Origin: Sindora glabra
Lineage: Eukaryota > Streptophyta > Magnoliopsida > Fabales > Fabaceae
Assembly (NCBI GenBank): GCA_020226215.1
Contig: CM035230.1
Coordinates: 7,277,501 to 7,341,500, forward strand
Reading direction: 5' to 3'
Length of the DNA stretch: 64,000 nucleotides
Below are positions 1 through 12,379 of this stretch, piece after piece (the stretch's first letter is position 1; each line of letters starts with the position of its first letter). Below the pieces are notes generated by a model. The model worked only from the letters and a program-made list of their open reading frames with translations. It was not told the origin of the DNA and searched no databases. The translations under genes were made by a program, and so were the position numbers.

Positions 1-1432
1 TTGGTATTTCTTATAACAATATTTTATACAAAATAGAATTTTAGTATATTAATGTCAAGGGTATTTTTATTTAAAGCATCAATTTAGGATATGCTAGGTC
101 ATATGGGCTTAAAAAATTACATAAAATGAATTGATCCTTAAATCGGATATTTTTTCAATGATTTAGATTTGTTGTAAAAATTGAAATTTATATTAATTTA
201 CTGTGTGAATCTATATTTATAATTATAATAATATTCACTAAAATTCTTTGACTCATAAAGAAAACTTGTTGATATGTTGGTGAATTTAGATTCTTCCTCA
301 AGACAAAATTTTTTATTGTACTAAAGTCTAAACTATTTTACCTAATGAAACCCTATCCTTTGAATTATCCATCAGACATAAAAACATAATGATAAAATAC
401 AATTTGATTGATAGTTACACTGAGACGTTAGTATTATAGTATTGATAGATAGTAAGTTTTTGAGAAGCATTTAAATTTGTTTATAACTTTTTTAGGGCTT
501 ACAATGTAAATAATATCAAGAATTTTCATCATGTAATAATACCTTTTTAACTTTAATATTTGAAAGAGGCAGAAATTGCATGATAAGACATAACTGGTTA
601 CATCAATAAAAGAGATCTATCTACTTGATATATAGAGAAAGACTACTTTATCAATATGGTTACTAATATTTTTATGTAAAAATAGTTTTAACATATAATA
701 AAGCCTTCATCATAAAATGTTTGAGAATGTGAGAATATTACATTGTCTACTCGAGAGTGTGGGATTTATAACGGGGCTTAATATATTAACATAGGATATA
801 AGAATAAAAATAGAAGATAAGACGTAAAAATAAAATAAAATAAATGTAAATAATTTGTAATAATATTTACACATATGCACATTTTTTTAATTGTCATATT
901 TTTTAAATAAACATATTGTATTAGTTTATAATTTTTTAATAATATTTATTTATACATACATTTTTTTTACTATATAAACAATTATAATAAATAAAAAGAA
1001 TTCTATGCATCAAGTGAAAGTTGAACTATTATTTTAACTATTATTGGCTGGTATTTTAACTATAATTGATAGTCAATTGGACAAGTTTGAAATGAAGAAA
1101 TTTTCGGAAATTTAACTATGTTTTTGAAAATATAGAAATTTATTAAAATATCATATTGTACTGCTTCTAGCTTTTTTTTTTTTGTGATAATAGATTAGTA
1201 AATTCACTAAACTAAGAGGCACATACACTCACGATCAAATTTGAGATGTAATGGAGGGTTAAGACTTCAAAAAATAATAATAAAAGAATTAGGTACATCT
1301 TGATATTAGAAAAATATTTATCTTAATAATCTTTTTAATTGAACTAAAATTTGATAATATAATACTTTTTAATAATCACATTTGGAATGGTATTAAAATT
1401 TCCAAGAATATATAATTCATAAATTAAATACC
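1..1432. other. AT-rich sequence without recognised gene
   Basis: No reading frame, RNA gene or clear repeat boundary was recognised on either strand. The stretch is AT-rich with runs of A and T (for example the T run near 1171-1183) and looks like decayed intergenic or transposon-derived DNA. Confidence 0.6.
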
Positions 1433-1714
1433 CACGTGTGATAACAAGGAAGTTGCTAATAAAAGAAAGATCTTGTCACGTAATGATAATTAACTTGGAA
1501 GACGTACAAGCTCGAGAATAAAACCCTGGGGCTAATCGGATGAAAGAAAGCAGGATTTGTTGTATCATCTCCAGAAACAAACAATCGATCTCAAACTAGC
1601 AATTTGGCCCCGACTTCGGAGCAGGTCTTCCATTTCAATCTAGTCATGAGATTGACCTTTCTAAATGCCTTTAGCTCAAAGACCATGAAGAAGAATCCGC
1701 CGATGAGTATTTAA
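1433..1714 (+). promoter_or_regulatory. Candidate promoter and first exon fragment
   Basis: This patch is less AT-rich than its surroundings. It has a perfect G-box CACGTG at 1433-1438 and a second ACGT core (CACGTA) at 1477-1482, sites known in plants to bind bZIP and bHLH factors. Downstream, an ATG at 1646 opens a 22-codon frame (ends 1714) with a Lys/Pro-rich tail. A GT at 1707-1708 could be a splice donor, but I found no convincing second exon. It may be the remains of a gene 5' end, or chance. No function is assigned. Confidence 0.2.
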
Positions 1715-1743
1715 TAACGTGTTTGAATATTTAGTGGCTATGT

Positions 1744-1923
1744 CCGTTTGGTAGCTTGCATACTTTCTAAATTTGTTCTACGTTTACCTGAATGTTTTTG
1801 CTTTCATGGCCATCTATGGGCTTTCGTTTAACATAAAAATTTCAAGAATAGGTGCCTTCAGAGATCATTCGTTTAGGAAATAGCCTTCAAATAAATGAGA
1901 CCTGGGTTTGAGGAACCAAACGA
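1744..1923. mobile_element. MITE-like element with imperfect terminal inverted repeats
   Basis: CCGTTTGGT at 1744-1752 is matched, with one mismatch, by the reverse complement of ACCAAACGA at 1915-1923. The 180-bp interior has no coding potential. Terminal CCGTTTGGT/ACCAAACGG-type ends are common in short plant non-autonomous DNA transposons. No clear target duplication was identified, so the superfamily (hAT or PIF-like) is not assigned. Confidence 0.35.
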
Positions 1924-2601
1924 ATAAATTTGGCTAATCAACAAAAGAATAAGTTTGAGGCAAGAAGCATTCAATGATTGATAGCTTTATTTCCTATGAC
2001 CAGCACAATTAAACGAGTGATTTGGGCCGTTTAAATTAGGTTAATAGATTTAAATCAGTTAAGTACATATTAGAAAGAGCAATGCTGCATGTACCCACAA
2101 AATGGTGACGAAATCATGTTCCGATTTATAAAAATACAATTAGGTTCGATTATTGCTTTATTGGGTAAATTCACAATACAAATCAATCCGTCTATATTTT
2201 TTTCGGAACTCCAATTCGGTTTCTAATTTCGGAGTACCTATCATTTTCCTATTAAAAATTCAACTTTAGATGTATAAATTAAGTGTGAGAAACTAATCTG
2301 ATAAATTTATGTCCGATCGATTATTATAAATCTTTAATTTAGATGAACATCAATAAAATTCATACATCACACATTCTTATAATCTACTTAAAAATCATAA
2401 ATGAACTCAGGAGTTAAATAAAAATCTAAGCAAATTGAAAAATTATCAATTCAACTGGAATGGACAATTAACTGCTCGACTCATATGCCACTCTCACAAT
2501 TTATGCAATATAAGTTCATACAAAGACCAACACGTAGATCAATTTTAATTTCTTTTTCAATTTTCTGTTGGTAAATAATAGATTTAGACTATTGCATTCA
2601 A

Positions 2602-2865
2602 GGGCGGATCTATATATTATGTTACAAGGGCAATTGCCTCACGCACACGCATTAACTATACATATTGCCATCATGATTTATATAAAATTGCCCCTATATG
2701 TCTATATTAATTGATATAGACAAATTTTACTTTAAACAAATATAAAATTATTTAAAATGTCTTTCATTTATTTTATTTAAATATTAAAATTTTATTACAA
2801 TTTAAATACTTATTTTTTTAAATATTTAATTGTCCACACAAACTAAAATTTATGGATTCGCTGCC
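2602..2865. mobile_element. MITE-like element, GGGCGGATC-type ends
   Basis: GGGCGGATCTAT at 2602-2613 and ATGGATTCGCTGCC at 2852-2865 form an imperfect inverted pair (about 8 of 12 positions match). The 264-bp interior is AT-rich and non-coding and includes the GGGCAATTGCC block often seen near such ends. It is probably a non-autonomous DNA transposon. A clean 8-bp target duplication was not seen, so the assignment is tentative. Confidence 0.4.
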
Positions 2866-2903
2866 GAGTACTTTTAAATAGGTTGTAACCTAACATTACA
2901 CCT

Positions 2904-2904
<1 letters not shown>

Positions 2905-2959
<55 letters not shown>

Positions 2960-2962
2960 CAA
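2905..2962. repeat. (TAA)n microsatellite
   Basis: Uninterrupted ATA/TAA trinucleotide repeat of about 17 units, ending in three AAC units. It lies about 40 bp beyond the preceding MITE-like element and may be polymorphic between individuals. Confidence 0.95.
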
Positions 2963-3100
2963 CTTACTTCAATTTTAATAAATGTAATTCAAATTTAGTT
3001 AAAAGGGAAACCAAAATTAAGATATAATGGTTGAAAGCATTCAATCACTTCACATTTTCTCTTGAGTAAATGTTCAAATATATTCCTAAAAGATAAGCAT

Positions 3101-3183
3101 GATATCAAATTGATTCAAAAATTTATATTGATATTAATGAAGTCCAATTCTATTAAGACTAAAGGAAAGACTTAATTGATATC
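3101..3183. repeat. Short palindromic repeat, copy 1
   Basis: Begins GATATCAAATTGA and ends with the near inverse, CTTAATTGATATC. Its interior resembles the longer copy at 4114-4240. The two copies in 1.2 kb suggest a small MITE family rather than a chance hairpin. No coding potential. Confidence 0.4.
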
Positions 3184-3303
3184 ATTATATAAAGTAAAGA
3201 ATCAATCTGACATTATACATAAAATTATCTATTGATTTTGATATGCAAATTATTTCTAAAATTATAGATTAACTTTCAATAAAATCATTAAATAGAACCA
3301 TGT

Positions 3304-3348
3304 GGTCTATTTATGAACCAGTTCATGTGGACTTGTCATAAATAGACC
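3304..3348. repeat. Perfect 13-bp inverted repeat
   Basis: GGTCTATTTATGA at 3304-3316 is the exact reverse complement of TCATAAATAGACC at 3336-3348, with a 19-bp loop. It could form a DNA or RNA hairpin. No gene is adjacent and no function is inferred. Confidence 0.8.
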
Positions 3349-4113
3349 GAATTCAATAAGTTTACAAAAATTGCAAGTTATTCAAGTGAGAGTTTGAGTT
3401 TAAGTCCTAAAACTTGCAACCCATGGATCAAACAATCCAGTTGTAGACTTTTTCTTTTTCCTTTTTGAAAAATCATTTTAAACATGATTAAAGAATTGTA
3501 AAATTAAAATAATAGTTGTAAATTCTAACTCACATATTCATAACATTTTCAATATAAACTAACAATTCAAGACTAAATAAATTATAATACCAAATAAGTT
3601 AAGAATTTTTGGTACATTAACAACAATGAGGTTTGAATCTATAGCCTCTAGTATACTACCTAAGTCTTTTATCACTAGCTCACCACTTAATGGCTTAAAA
3701 TAGGTTAACTTTTAATTAATTAATTTAAAGACAAAATCATTAATCTATGAATAACTAATTTAAGTTGGATTTGGTTAAGAATTAAAGAATTGGGTTTGGA
3801 ACCAAATGTGTTGGCTATTTAAATTAGTGAAACAAGTTAGTTTAATTCAAAGATGAAAAATATAAATAAAAAGAAAAAAGAAAAAGCAGACTTGTTTGTA
3901 GATCATTGAATCTAATCCATGCAAATGTTTAGAAACTCAAATATTGACCTAGTATATAAAGTGGGATTTTTGTGACATTCACTATTTCAATTATCCAAAA
4001 AGCCCAATGCTTTCTCCAAGTCAATGGTAAAATTGTATTTTCCACATAAAATATACTACAGAAAAGAAGATAAAAATGAGAAATAGACAATTTTGTATTT
4101 GAAAAATTATTGT

Positions 4114-4240
4114 GAGATCAAATTAATCATAAACTTTATAGTATTAACATCAATTAAGTCAAATTTCATTAATCCTTTCATTAGTCTTAAACAGAATTGG
4201 ATTTAATTATCAATATGAAAGTAAGGACTAATTTGATATC
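4114..4240. repeat. Short palindromic repeat, copy 2
   Basis: Starts GAGATCAAATTAATC and ends GACTAATTTGATATC, which are inverted copies of each other with two mismatches. The interior blocks resemble the copy at 3101-3183. It is probably a MITE of the same family. Confidence 0.45.
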
Positions 4241-4713
4241 ATTATTATTTTGTAGGATGGTTTTGACCATTCCTTTTTCTTTCATTTTTTTTCTTTCTAT
4301 CATTTACTTTCTTTAATCATGGAACTAATTTGTATCCATGAATTACATATAATACTGAAAATAAAAGATTATCATATAATATTTCGTAATTTACATAAGG
4401 CTAATTAATTTAATGCAACCCTAAATAGGTAAGACTTGTTTAAAGCTCATATTGATGCAAAACAAGTTTAATCTATCCATTTTATATTTCTAAGAGTAAT
4501 TATTTGACTTTTTTCTTTCAATATGAATGATTTATACAAAATTAAATGTTGTATCAAGGTTAAATATATATAATTTATCTTGACTGTTATTACTTAAAAT
4601 TATATCATAACAAAATAACTTTTTTATTAAATATAGCAAAACATGTTTCTCTAAAAAGTTATTTATGATTTTTAGTTTTATTTTCTACTTTAAAAAAAGG
4701 TAAAAATTGATGA

Positions 4714-6500
4714 TTGAATGTAAAATCAATCAAGCAGATTGGAGCCCACAAAAAAAAGAAAAGAAAAACCATAAGCAAACAAGGATTCCTTTCTCAACCC
4801 AAGGTTAGGAAGGCATTTAAAGAGGAGGCATATCAACTAAAACAAAGTACTCAAAATTTAAAAAGGATTAAAGAGATTTTGAAAGAGGTACTATAGGTCT
4901 AAGGTAGTATAATGATGCAGTTTTGTAACCTTGTAGCAATGAGGCTATTACTAATAAGGTTATTTCATACAAAAATATATTGATTGATTATGATATAAAT
5001 AATGTAGTGGAGATTATGGAGAAATGGATTACAAGAATGCAGGATGCTAAAAGGCAAAGCTTAGATTAGACTAACTATGAGATTAAGTTAAATGATGACA
5101 ATGAAGAGGAAGCATCAAGGTGGTTAATGAAATTGTAAATGGAAGGAGAATATGTATAGTGTTGAAATTATTTAAGGAGGAGATAGAGAGAACTAAAAAA
5201 CCATAGAGAAATTGCTTAATCTACTAAGGAGGAGAGCAAGGTTTCAATTCTTGGAGAATTAGTTATTGCAATTGTGAAGGAGGATTAGAGTATTTCAGTT
5301 AGTGGATGATTAATTTTTGGTCAAATTCTCTTATGGTAGTGATAAGGATTTTGTGTTCATAAGTGGCCTCTAGCTAATTTTGGATCATTATCTAACAGTA
5401 CAAAAATGGGTTTTAGAGTTTAATCCAGCAATAGCCACCATTGATCAAGTTATTTTATGGGCGCATTTATTTGAATTGGCCATGAAATATTAAAATAGGA
5501 AATGTCTTCAAGTTAATAGAAATAAAATAAGACAATTAAAATTAATTATATGATTAAGAAAAAAGAAAGGGAAAAATATGTGCAAGTTTGTGTGCTAATA
5601 AACTTAAATGATCCTTTGGTTCCTTGGTTTAGAATGTGTAATGATAATATAAAAGTTGAGTATAAGGCCATTCATTTAGTTTATTTCAAGTGTGGTAAAT
5701 ATGGTTATTATGCGAATGGATATCCATTGAAGCATAATGAAAGAAGTTATGATTAAACAGGCCTTGGAGTTGACAAGGAGGTTTCCTTGAATGAATTAAC
5801 TTTATATGGGAATAAGGAACAACCCCATAAAATAACTAGCCATAAAGCTTAGGGACTAAATGGTAATTCAAAAGATCTAGGAGGAAAAAAGGAGGTCAAA
5901 ATAATAATCAAGGAAGGAATAATGTCATAAGGTCTAAATTTACTACATTGGTAAATCCTTTATTTGAAAACGAGTAGGAGGAAAGTGAAGTGAATGTCAT
6001 TGAAAGGGATCCTGAAGTAAAGGTTAGCAGAGAGAGGTCTAGATTTACTAGCACATATCAAGGTTAGCTTGTTACTAGTAACTTGCATAGAAATGCTAAA
6101 TAAATGGCATTGACAATAGTAACTAACTCTACTATGAGGTAGGTTGCTAAATTTGCATTTAACAAGAGCCTTGTAAGGCTAACTAATAATAATATGGGGT
6201 TACTATCGAGAAGACTTCTAGTTTATAAACCCAAGGAATATTAGCTACTAATAACTCATGTTTTTTAGCTTCTATATGACAAGTAGACACTATTTTGGGA
6301 CAAGACCCTATGGTATGGAGTGGTTGAATGTAGATCAATGATCATAACAAATCACCAAATTCTCCTAAACATTTGGAGGTTATTACTTTTTCGTAACTTG
6401 GTTTTAATTTAATGGTTAAGGAAATTTCCTCCATTGTTAATGATGCACATATGTAGATTGAGAGTGTGTGAGGTGAGAGGGACAACATCCATTTAGATCA
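4714..6500 (+). pseudogene. LINE ORF1 remnant (DUF4283 / zinc-knuckle protein)
   Basis: This is the decayed first ORF of a plant L1-like non-LTR retrotransposon, whose product binds element RNA. From about 5380 to 5500 the frame reads as the core of a DUF4283-type domain (a vQ-W segment, then a WAHL..LA..Y segment). From 5550 to 5753 it gives the characteristic VCVLINLNDPLVPW segment followed by a zinc knuckle, read as a degenerate C-x2-C-x4-H-x4-C in which the first Cys, the His and the last Cys have become Tyr. An upstream basic 60-residue frame (4714-4896) may be the N-terminus or may be unrelated. Several stops and frameshifts interrupt it. Family assignment is by motif; exact ends are not known. 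Confidence 0.65.
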
Positions 6501-6543
6501 TTAAATTAATTCTTATATTGATAGTTTATGATTAAAAAAAATT

Positions 6544-6969
6544 TTGGTTTTTACTATAAATAAATTTTTTTTAACATGGAATTGTAGAGGTGTTGGTAAC
6601 CTTGAATTTATAGTGTAAGCTAATAATACTATTTCTAAAAATACATTGGATATGATTGTTTTAGTTGACACTAAAGTTCTAGTATCCAGAGTAAAAGATA
6701 TTTTTTAAAAAAATTATGTTTTTCAAAATTCCATGCTTAAGAAGGAAGTGGTTTCGTTGGTGGTACTAATGTAGCAGAGAGAGATGATAAACTCCAAATA
6801 AGTGTGGTTTATAGCTCATTTCAATCTATGCATCTTAAGTTTTCAATATAATTCGAACTCCTTAGTTTTTATCAATAATATACATGACTCCCCATTATAA
6901 TCTTAGAACAGAGTGTAGATGATAAATACTAGAACTTTCAATGTTTATCCAGGGGCCTTAGGTTTTAAT
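6544..6969 (+). pseudogene. LINE ORF2 endonuclease, N-terminal half
   Basis: Start of the apurinic-type endonuclease that opens LINE ORF2 and nicks target DNA. The segment TWNCRGVGN (near 6579) matches the conserved WNCRGxGN start, and the run ending DMIVLVDTKV (near 6655) matches the LxETK region. Of these catalytic positions, the Asn of WNCRG is kept, but the Glu of LxETK reads Asp (VDTK). Stops and shifts follow. The frame stops at 6969 where the long LTR insertion begins, just before the GDFN motif, which is found on the far side at 23085. The two halves belong to one element. Confidence 0.7.
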
Positions 6970-6974
6970 AGGGG
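6970..6974. repeat. Left target-site duplication, AGGGG
   Basis: Five bases immediately before TGTAACATCC. The matching AGGGA sits at 23080-23084, directly after GGTGTTATA. Removing the insertion and one copy rejoins the LINE endonuclease frame, which supports these as a true target duplication with one substitution. Confidence 0.7.
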
Positions 6975-7943
6975 TGTAACATCCTAAAAGTTAATTTATG
7001 GTAATTAAGCATAAATCATGATGCATTAGTGGAAATAAGGCATATAAGGGTGAAAAAGAGAACAACATCATAAATAAGTTGATTTAAGTAAAATAAATTA
7101 AGAGACCTTAGAAGGAGTAATTGTATATATATTGAATTATTAAGTATAGAGAGGATAAAAAACTTAAAATTATTTAAAATGTTTTATGGAAACTTTTGGA
7201 AAAAGGATTTAAAAAATATGAAAAATCTAAATTTTGGGTAAAGTAGAATATGTTTGTGTTTAAATAAAAAAATTGGAATTATGGAATAAAGGAAAAAAAT
7301 AGGGAATTGGAAAATAATTTAGAATTTGGTATGTTATACAAAATTCTTGCACACTTAGTGATATTTTGATTATAACTTAGAATATAAAGGTCTAATTGAT
7401 GAACCACTAAAAGATTTGGAAAATTAACATCTGGGGCTTCGATTTATATGAATTTTGTGATTTAATTCACACCTACTTGATACTTGATTTTTTTTTAAGT
7501 TAGGAAAATTTTATACATTAAAATATTAATTCACCTTTAATATTTTAGCCATAACTTTGTTTAGGACATCTAATTAATGTGAAACTAGTGCCATTGGCTA
7601 ACACATAAGGCTTTTTTTTAACTAAAAGTTCATGCAAAAATTTCAAGTGGTCAATGAGAAATGATTTTTCCCCTAAAATGACATGGATGAGACTCTAAAT
7701 AGAAAGTCTTTAAGGAATTGATTCATATGTCTATGAAAATGACCTTAATAAGGAAGGTACATGTATGATGATATGTCTAAAACATAACCTATGAGAATTT
7801 AGTTAGTGGAAAAATAAAATGGATTAGATAAGGCCATTAGATATTTATAGAGACCTAAAAAGAACCAATTAAGGGTAAGGCTTATTGTGTAAGTGTGACT
7901 AATTATGAAGACTAAAAGGGCCAAATGAAGTACCCAACCAACC

Positions 7944-7952
7944 TATATAAGG
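7944..7952 (+). promoter_or_regulatory. LTR TATA box
   Basis: TATATAAGG sits about 970 bp into the LTR, followed by purine-rich leader-like sequence. This is the usual place for the U3/R boundary of a long gypsy LTR. The downstream leader was later split by a copia solo LTR at 7990. Confidence 0.4.
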
Positions 7953-7989
7953 AGGAAAGAGTGATTGGTGCATTGTGGTTCCTTAATGG

Positions 7990-9684
7990 TGATGGTGTAT
8001 GCTTTATTAGCTATTCATAAGATGATTGAATTTGCATACAATGTATTAATTTTTTCTTATATATAAATAAAAGCATTCAATTGATTATTATATTTAATGT
8101 TATACTTGTGTAATATAAATAAATATAATAATTATCCTTAAAATACTTTACATTGCTCCTAAAATGTCCCTAGTTACGTATTATTATTAATTGAGATAAT
8201 AATAATGCATCAATAAGAGTACATATGTTGATTGATGATTACGACCATGGATATGAGATATCAAGTTAACTCATAAATACATTTAGAGAGCTAATGTACT
8301 AGATTAACCCATCATAAGAATGCTATATAGATTATAGTATCATAAATAGTTCTTATAGTGACAATGTTGTATAATGTAGTTCTTTGACTTAAAGTCATTG
8401 TGGTTCCCTACATAAGAAGTCATTTACTTTGATGGCATCAAATGTCACTTGTAACAAGGTCAACCTAAAAGATGGAAATTAGGTATACCATGAACCATGT
8501 AGAGGGATATGAGTGATCTGGATGGAATTTTGTTCCTCTTATGTAAAAAAAATAATATTTATAAGCCTTTTGATTGAGTAAGATTACGAAATATATGGTC
8601 ATGCTTAAATGAATTAATATATGATATTAATTCACTTGTCTTAGTTATTGTACTTAAGAATCAATAAATATATAGATTGAATTATAAAGAGGGAAACATA
8701 TTCCATACCTCAAGTTCAATCTAGATATTTAGGATAAAGAGGACTAAGCTACATGGAACATTAGTTATAGAAAGATTATGCCAAATCACTAACCTACTAT
8801 TTGTGATACTAAAATAGTCTTTTTAAGATTATTACTAATGTAATGAGAACTTATAGGATCATATATAAAAAATGAGTCTAATATTAAGGTTTTAGTGTAA
8901 TTCAGAACTCTTAGCCAGATTGGAGCTTCCAATTGAGAAAGTGTTAATCTAATTGGGCTCTATTAAGTGATAATACAATATAATTAAGTTATACTTAGGA
9001 GCATTAAAATATGCTAATTAATAACTAATTAAGTTTAAACTTAATTAATAATTAAAATCTAATTATCTCTTTATCTAAGGTGAATTTCAGTTTATGATCA
9101 AATTAAAATATTTTATTTGTGAAATAAAATATAATTAGTTAAATAATTATCTAGATATATTTTGTCCACAAGAAAAGATATATTAATTTTAAAATAAGAT
9201 ATGATGGTGATCACTAATTTATTTAAATCATGAACGATATATATCCTAATAAAATAGAGATATTCTTCTTGCTTTTAAAATCCTAATTATATATATTTGA
9301 TATTGTGAATATCTATACTATTTTTTGAGAAATACGATTAGAACAAAAAACAAAACAATTCCTAGTAACTAGCACTACTTTGTAAAGTAAGAAATCCCAT
9401 CCAATCAAATCAGAGTCTTTAACTGTTCATATGGAAACCTTAGAGATGCTAGCTTCTAATAGCATTTGTGTTTTAATAACCTTTCATTAATCATCCATGA
9501 TATTTGTGCATTCATGAGTGTTGCTTAAGCATGTGCACATGAAAATAGAGTTAATTGAACTTGTGTTAATTTGAAATTATGCATTAAAGGTATCTTCGAT
9601 TAGTTTATGCTTCTTTCACTTGGATCCTTAGAAGGTTTTGTTATATTTTAAATTATTCTATTATGTTTTTAAATACCAAAACCT
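7990..9684 (+). mobile_element. Copia solo LTR, diverged family member
   Basis: The start (TGATGGTGTATGC) lines up with the TGTTGGTGTGTGTCC start of the solo LTRs at 13555 and 36969. The internal blocks (..GATATCAAGTTAACTC.., ..GGTTCCCTACAT.., ..GGATCCTTAG..) follow in the same order, in the opposite orientation to those two. The length (about 1.7 kb) also agrees. Possible target duplications are AATGG (7985-7989) and AATGA (9685-9689). No internal region adjoins it, so it is a solo LTR produced by LTR-LTR recombination. It is more diverged than the other two, so the right end is uncertain by a few bases. Confidence 0.6.
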
Positions 9685-9689
9685 AATGA

Positions 9690-10911
9690 ATGGAAATCAA
9701 AGTTCTATTAAACATGGTTTAAATTTGGAGACTACACCTAAGTTAACTATCATGATGACCTTAGGCTAGTTAGTAAACTAATGTATGTTAAGATATTTTG
9801 AATTACTTAGAAACAATTTAAAATAAGATAAATGGGTAGCTAATGGAATTGAGAAGAAAGATAACTAGCTAATAAGGAAAGGATGAAGAGATAAATGACA
9901 TACTTATCAAATGAAATAATCAAAATCGATGAAAAACACTTAAAACCCCTTACTGTATAGTCATCCTACCCTAATAACACACCAAAGAATAGCTTTCCTT
10001 TAGCCAAACTAAAGCACCCTACTCCCATACCTATCTTAATCTTTATCTTCTTCAAGTTTTACATTATAAGGCTACCACTAAAATCAAATATGGGGAGATT
10101 AACTACAAGGGAATATAGGGCTTTATTTCATTTAAGAAGAGGAAAAAAAGAAGAACTAAAGCAAGAAGAACCTAAAGAAGGACCTATAAAAGAATACCTA
10201 CCACATTCACCATTTAAGGATATGAATATTCTCCCTATACTTTCATACTAGGTTTTTTTACCATATCATTCACTAAAAAGATTTATGTATGGTTGCATGA
10301 AAAACCTTTAAGAAAAATTTTCTAAAAACTTGGAAATATACATGCAAGATGAAAAGTATTGTGATATATGATAAGATACATAAGTAATTTTATTAAGAAA
10401 GTCTTTGCATGTTTTTGTATGATAAGTGGATGATGAAATGTCTTTAGAGATGACAAAATGGTTTTAATCACTCTATAAAGGAAAACATATAGGATATGGT
10501 TTCGTGTGATTTCTTTTTAAATGACCAAGTAATAAGTAAGTACCTTATGGTGAGATTTTATGATTTTGAATTTAAACACTATATGTTTAAAAGAAAAAAA
10601 GAAGAAAATTTTCATTGAGAACACTAAGTAATCGATTCTCTAAAAAAAGGGAAAAATGAAAGTTTTTCTTTTCATAAAATTATCCATTATTTAACAAGAA
10701 AGTAGAAAGGTGAAAATTTGAGAAAAGAAACCTTTGGGCTTGTTATCAGTTCTATTCACCTTAGGGATGAAGCTGTTAAGGGTATTATTTTAACTTCAAA
10801 AAATTTAAGTAACTATGCTAATATCAAAAGTAATATTATTAAAAATTTGTTAACAAATGTTAGATTTTTAAGGGATTATATGTTGAAAAATGACCCATAT
10901 GTAATTGAGCA
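9690..10911 (+). other. Continuation of the long gypsy LTR
   Basis: AT-rich sequence with purine-rich stretches near 10125-10185, resembling the R/U5 leader of a gypsy LTR. The 68-codon frame at 10718-10924 resembles no family I know, has no start context of note and probably arose by chance. No other gene was seen. Confidence 0.4.
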
Positions 10912-11110
10912 TTGTAGTATATGAAGTTTCAATATTGGTTAGTAAATTGTTATAAAATAGAATAACAATGTTGGTTTTTATTATAAGAAAATCAACATCT
11001 TTTATGTTTATATTATCTTAAAAAATAACATTAAATGTCATTTACATTTAAAAAATTGACATCTAATAACTAGAATACTATGTTAATTTTTTACAATAAC
11101 TAATATCATG
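10912..11110. repeat. Short inverted-repeat cluster, possible CACTA-type left end
   Basis: Contains a hairpin in which AATGTTGGTTTTTAT is followed closely by AAGAAAATCAACAT, and further TTGACATC and GTTAAT blocks. Such GTTGGTT/AACCAAC subterminal hairpins are typical of CACTA (En/Spm) transposon ends. The expected terminal CACTA is not clearly present (CATTGTAGTA near 10912). A similar cluster lies at 18095-18585. No transposase was recognised between them, so this is tentative. Confidence 0.25.
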
Positions 11111-11929
11111 TGTCTTCCTACCCCACCTAGCCAAACTTGTATCTTGTTCTTCACTCCTTTCCATGCCTTGGCCCATAATTCCTCACTCTCTTATCCTAAA
11201 ACCTAATGCTATTCTTATTTTCCATACTCCCTCATCCTCATTATTTCTCCTATATTTCTTAACTAGATGTACAAAGCTAACATCTCTTATTACTTTAAGG
11301 AATCCCAATTTAAACACTAGCTTTAAAGAATAAACTAAATAATAAAATATTGAAAATGGTGAATGTTTATATATAGTACCGTAATCAAAGATGGGTATTT
11401 TACTAAATTTTTTTTATACTTATTGCTCAATATGTGAGGTTTATACTCCTTAAAAATACCTTTTGAATATAATACCTATAGATGCACCAAGCATTCATGA
11501 AAAATTAGTGTATTACATGTTTTCATATAAATACATAGTAGATAATAAAAAAAATTAATGAAAATGAATAAGATTAAATTTTTTATGTGTGCACAATAAT
11601 AAAAGTTGCATTAAAATGATAAATAATAAAATATGATTCATTAAAAAATAAGAAACTTAATTGTAAGAACAAATATAGAAGAAAAAAATCCTTACATTTG
11701 TATTTTGCACTATTCTAGTGAATGCTAAACTCATATATTTATCTAGAAGTTAATTAAGCTTCAATCTTGTAAAATAATTAATGAGCAAAAACATAAAACT
11801 CAAAAGAATTATCTTAAGATTGGAAGTAAAGCATACCTCATTAGATAGAGAATAATTTCAGGGTTAGAAGAGTTTTGAGATGAAATTTATAAATGCCATC
11901 ATAGTTCACTCTTTTTATTTTTAACTTGC
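11111..11929. other. AT-rich sequence without recognised gene
   Basis: No coding region, RNA gene or clear repeat recognised. A pyrimidine-rich stretch at about 11120-11260 has no identifiable frame. Confidence 0.5.
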
Positions 11930-12366
11930 ACATTGTTTTATCCTTTTCATTTTCAATTTGTGTGGCATAATAACCTAGAAGAGTTCAAAGCAAAGGAGAG
12001 TGATTGATTCTATAATAAAAGCTGAATATATTGCAACATCAAATGTCGTAAAGGAGGCTATTTGGATTAAGAAGTTCATCACTAAACTTAAAGTTGTTCC
12101 TAGCATTGTTGACTCAGAAAAGCTCTATTGTGACAATAATAGAGCCATTGCACAAGCTAAGGAACCTAGGTTTCACTAAAAATCTAAATACATACTCTGG
12201 TGTTGTCATATTATAAGAGATATCATTGATAAAAATGATATCAGAATATATAGAATACTAATCAATGATAACATTGCCAATCCACTAATAAAACCCCTAA
12301 TGTAGCAGAAGCATGATAGTCATATGAGGTCCATAGATATTAGATACATGGATGATTAGCTTTAGT
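11930..12366 (+). pseudogene. Ty1/copia RNase H, C-terminal part of pol
   Basis: The end of a copia polyprotein, which degrades the RNA strand during reverse transcription. In one frame from about 11950 one reads the GGA(I/V)TWKSSKQ region (Trp now a TAG stop), then KAEYIATSNVVKEAIW (catalytic-type Glu kept), LYCDNN, HxKSKYI, IRDIIDKNDI, the DNIANPLxKPL segment and a terminal YKWEIIGVY run. This order is that of copia elements of the kind whose LTR begins TGTTGGTGT. Four or five stops interrupt about 145 codons. The upstream gag, protease, integrase and RT are missing. A polypurine tract and 3' LTR follow directly. Confidence 0.85.
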
Positions 12367-12367
12367 A

Positions 12368-12379
12368 CAAATGGGAGAT
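12368..12379 (+). promoter_or_regulatory. Copia polypurine tract
   Basis: The purine-rich ACAAATGGGAGAT segment lies directly before the LTR start TATTGGTGTA. It is where plus-strand DNA synthesis would have been primed. Its position between RNase H and the LTR fixes the 3' LTR boundary. Confidence 0.6.

Noticed and set aside
10718..10924. 68-codon frame with protein-like composition
   Set aside because: No recognised family, no neighbouring signals; kept only as a mention in the surrounding region.
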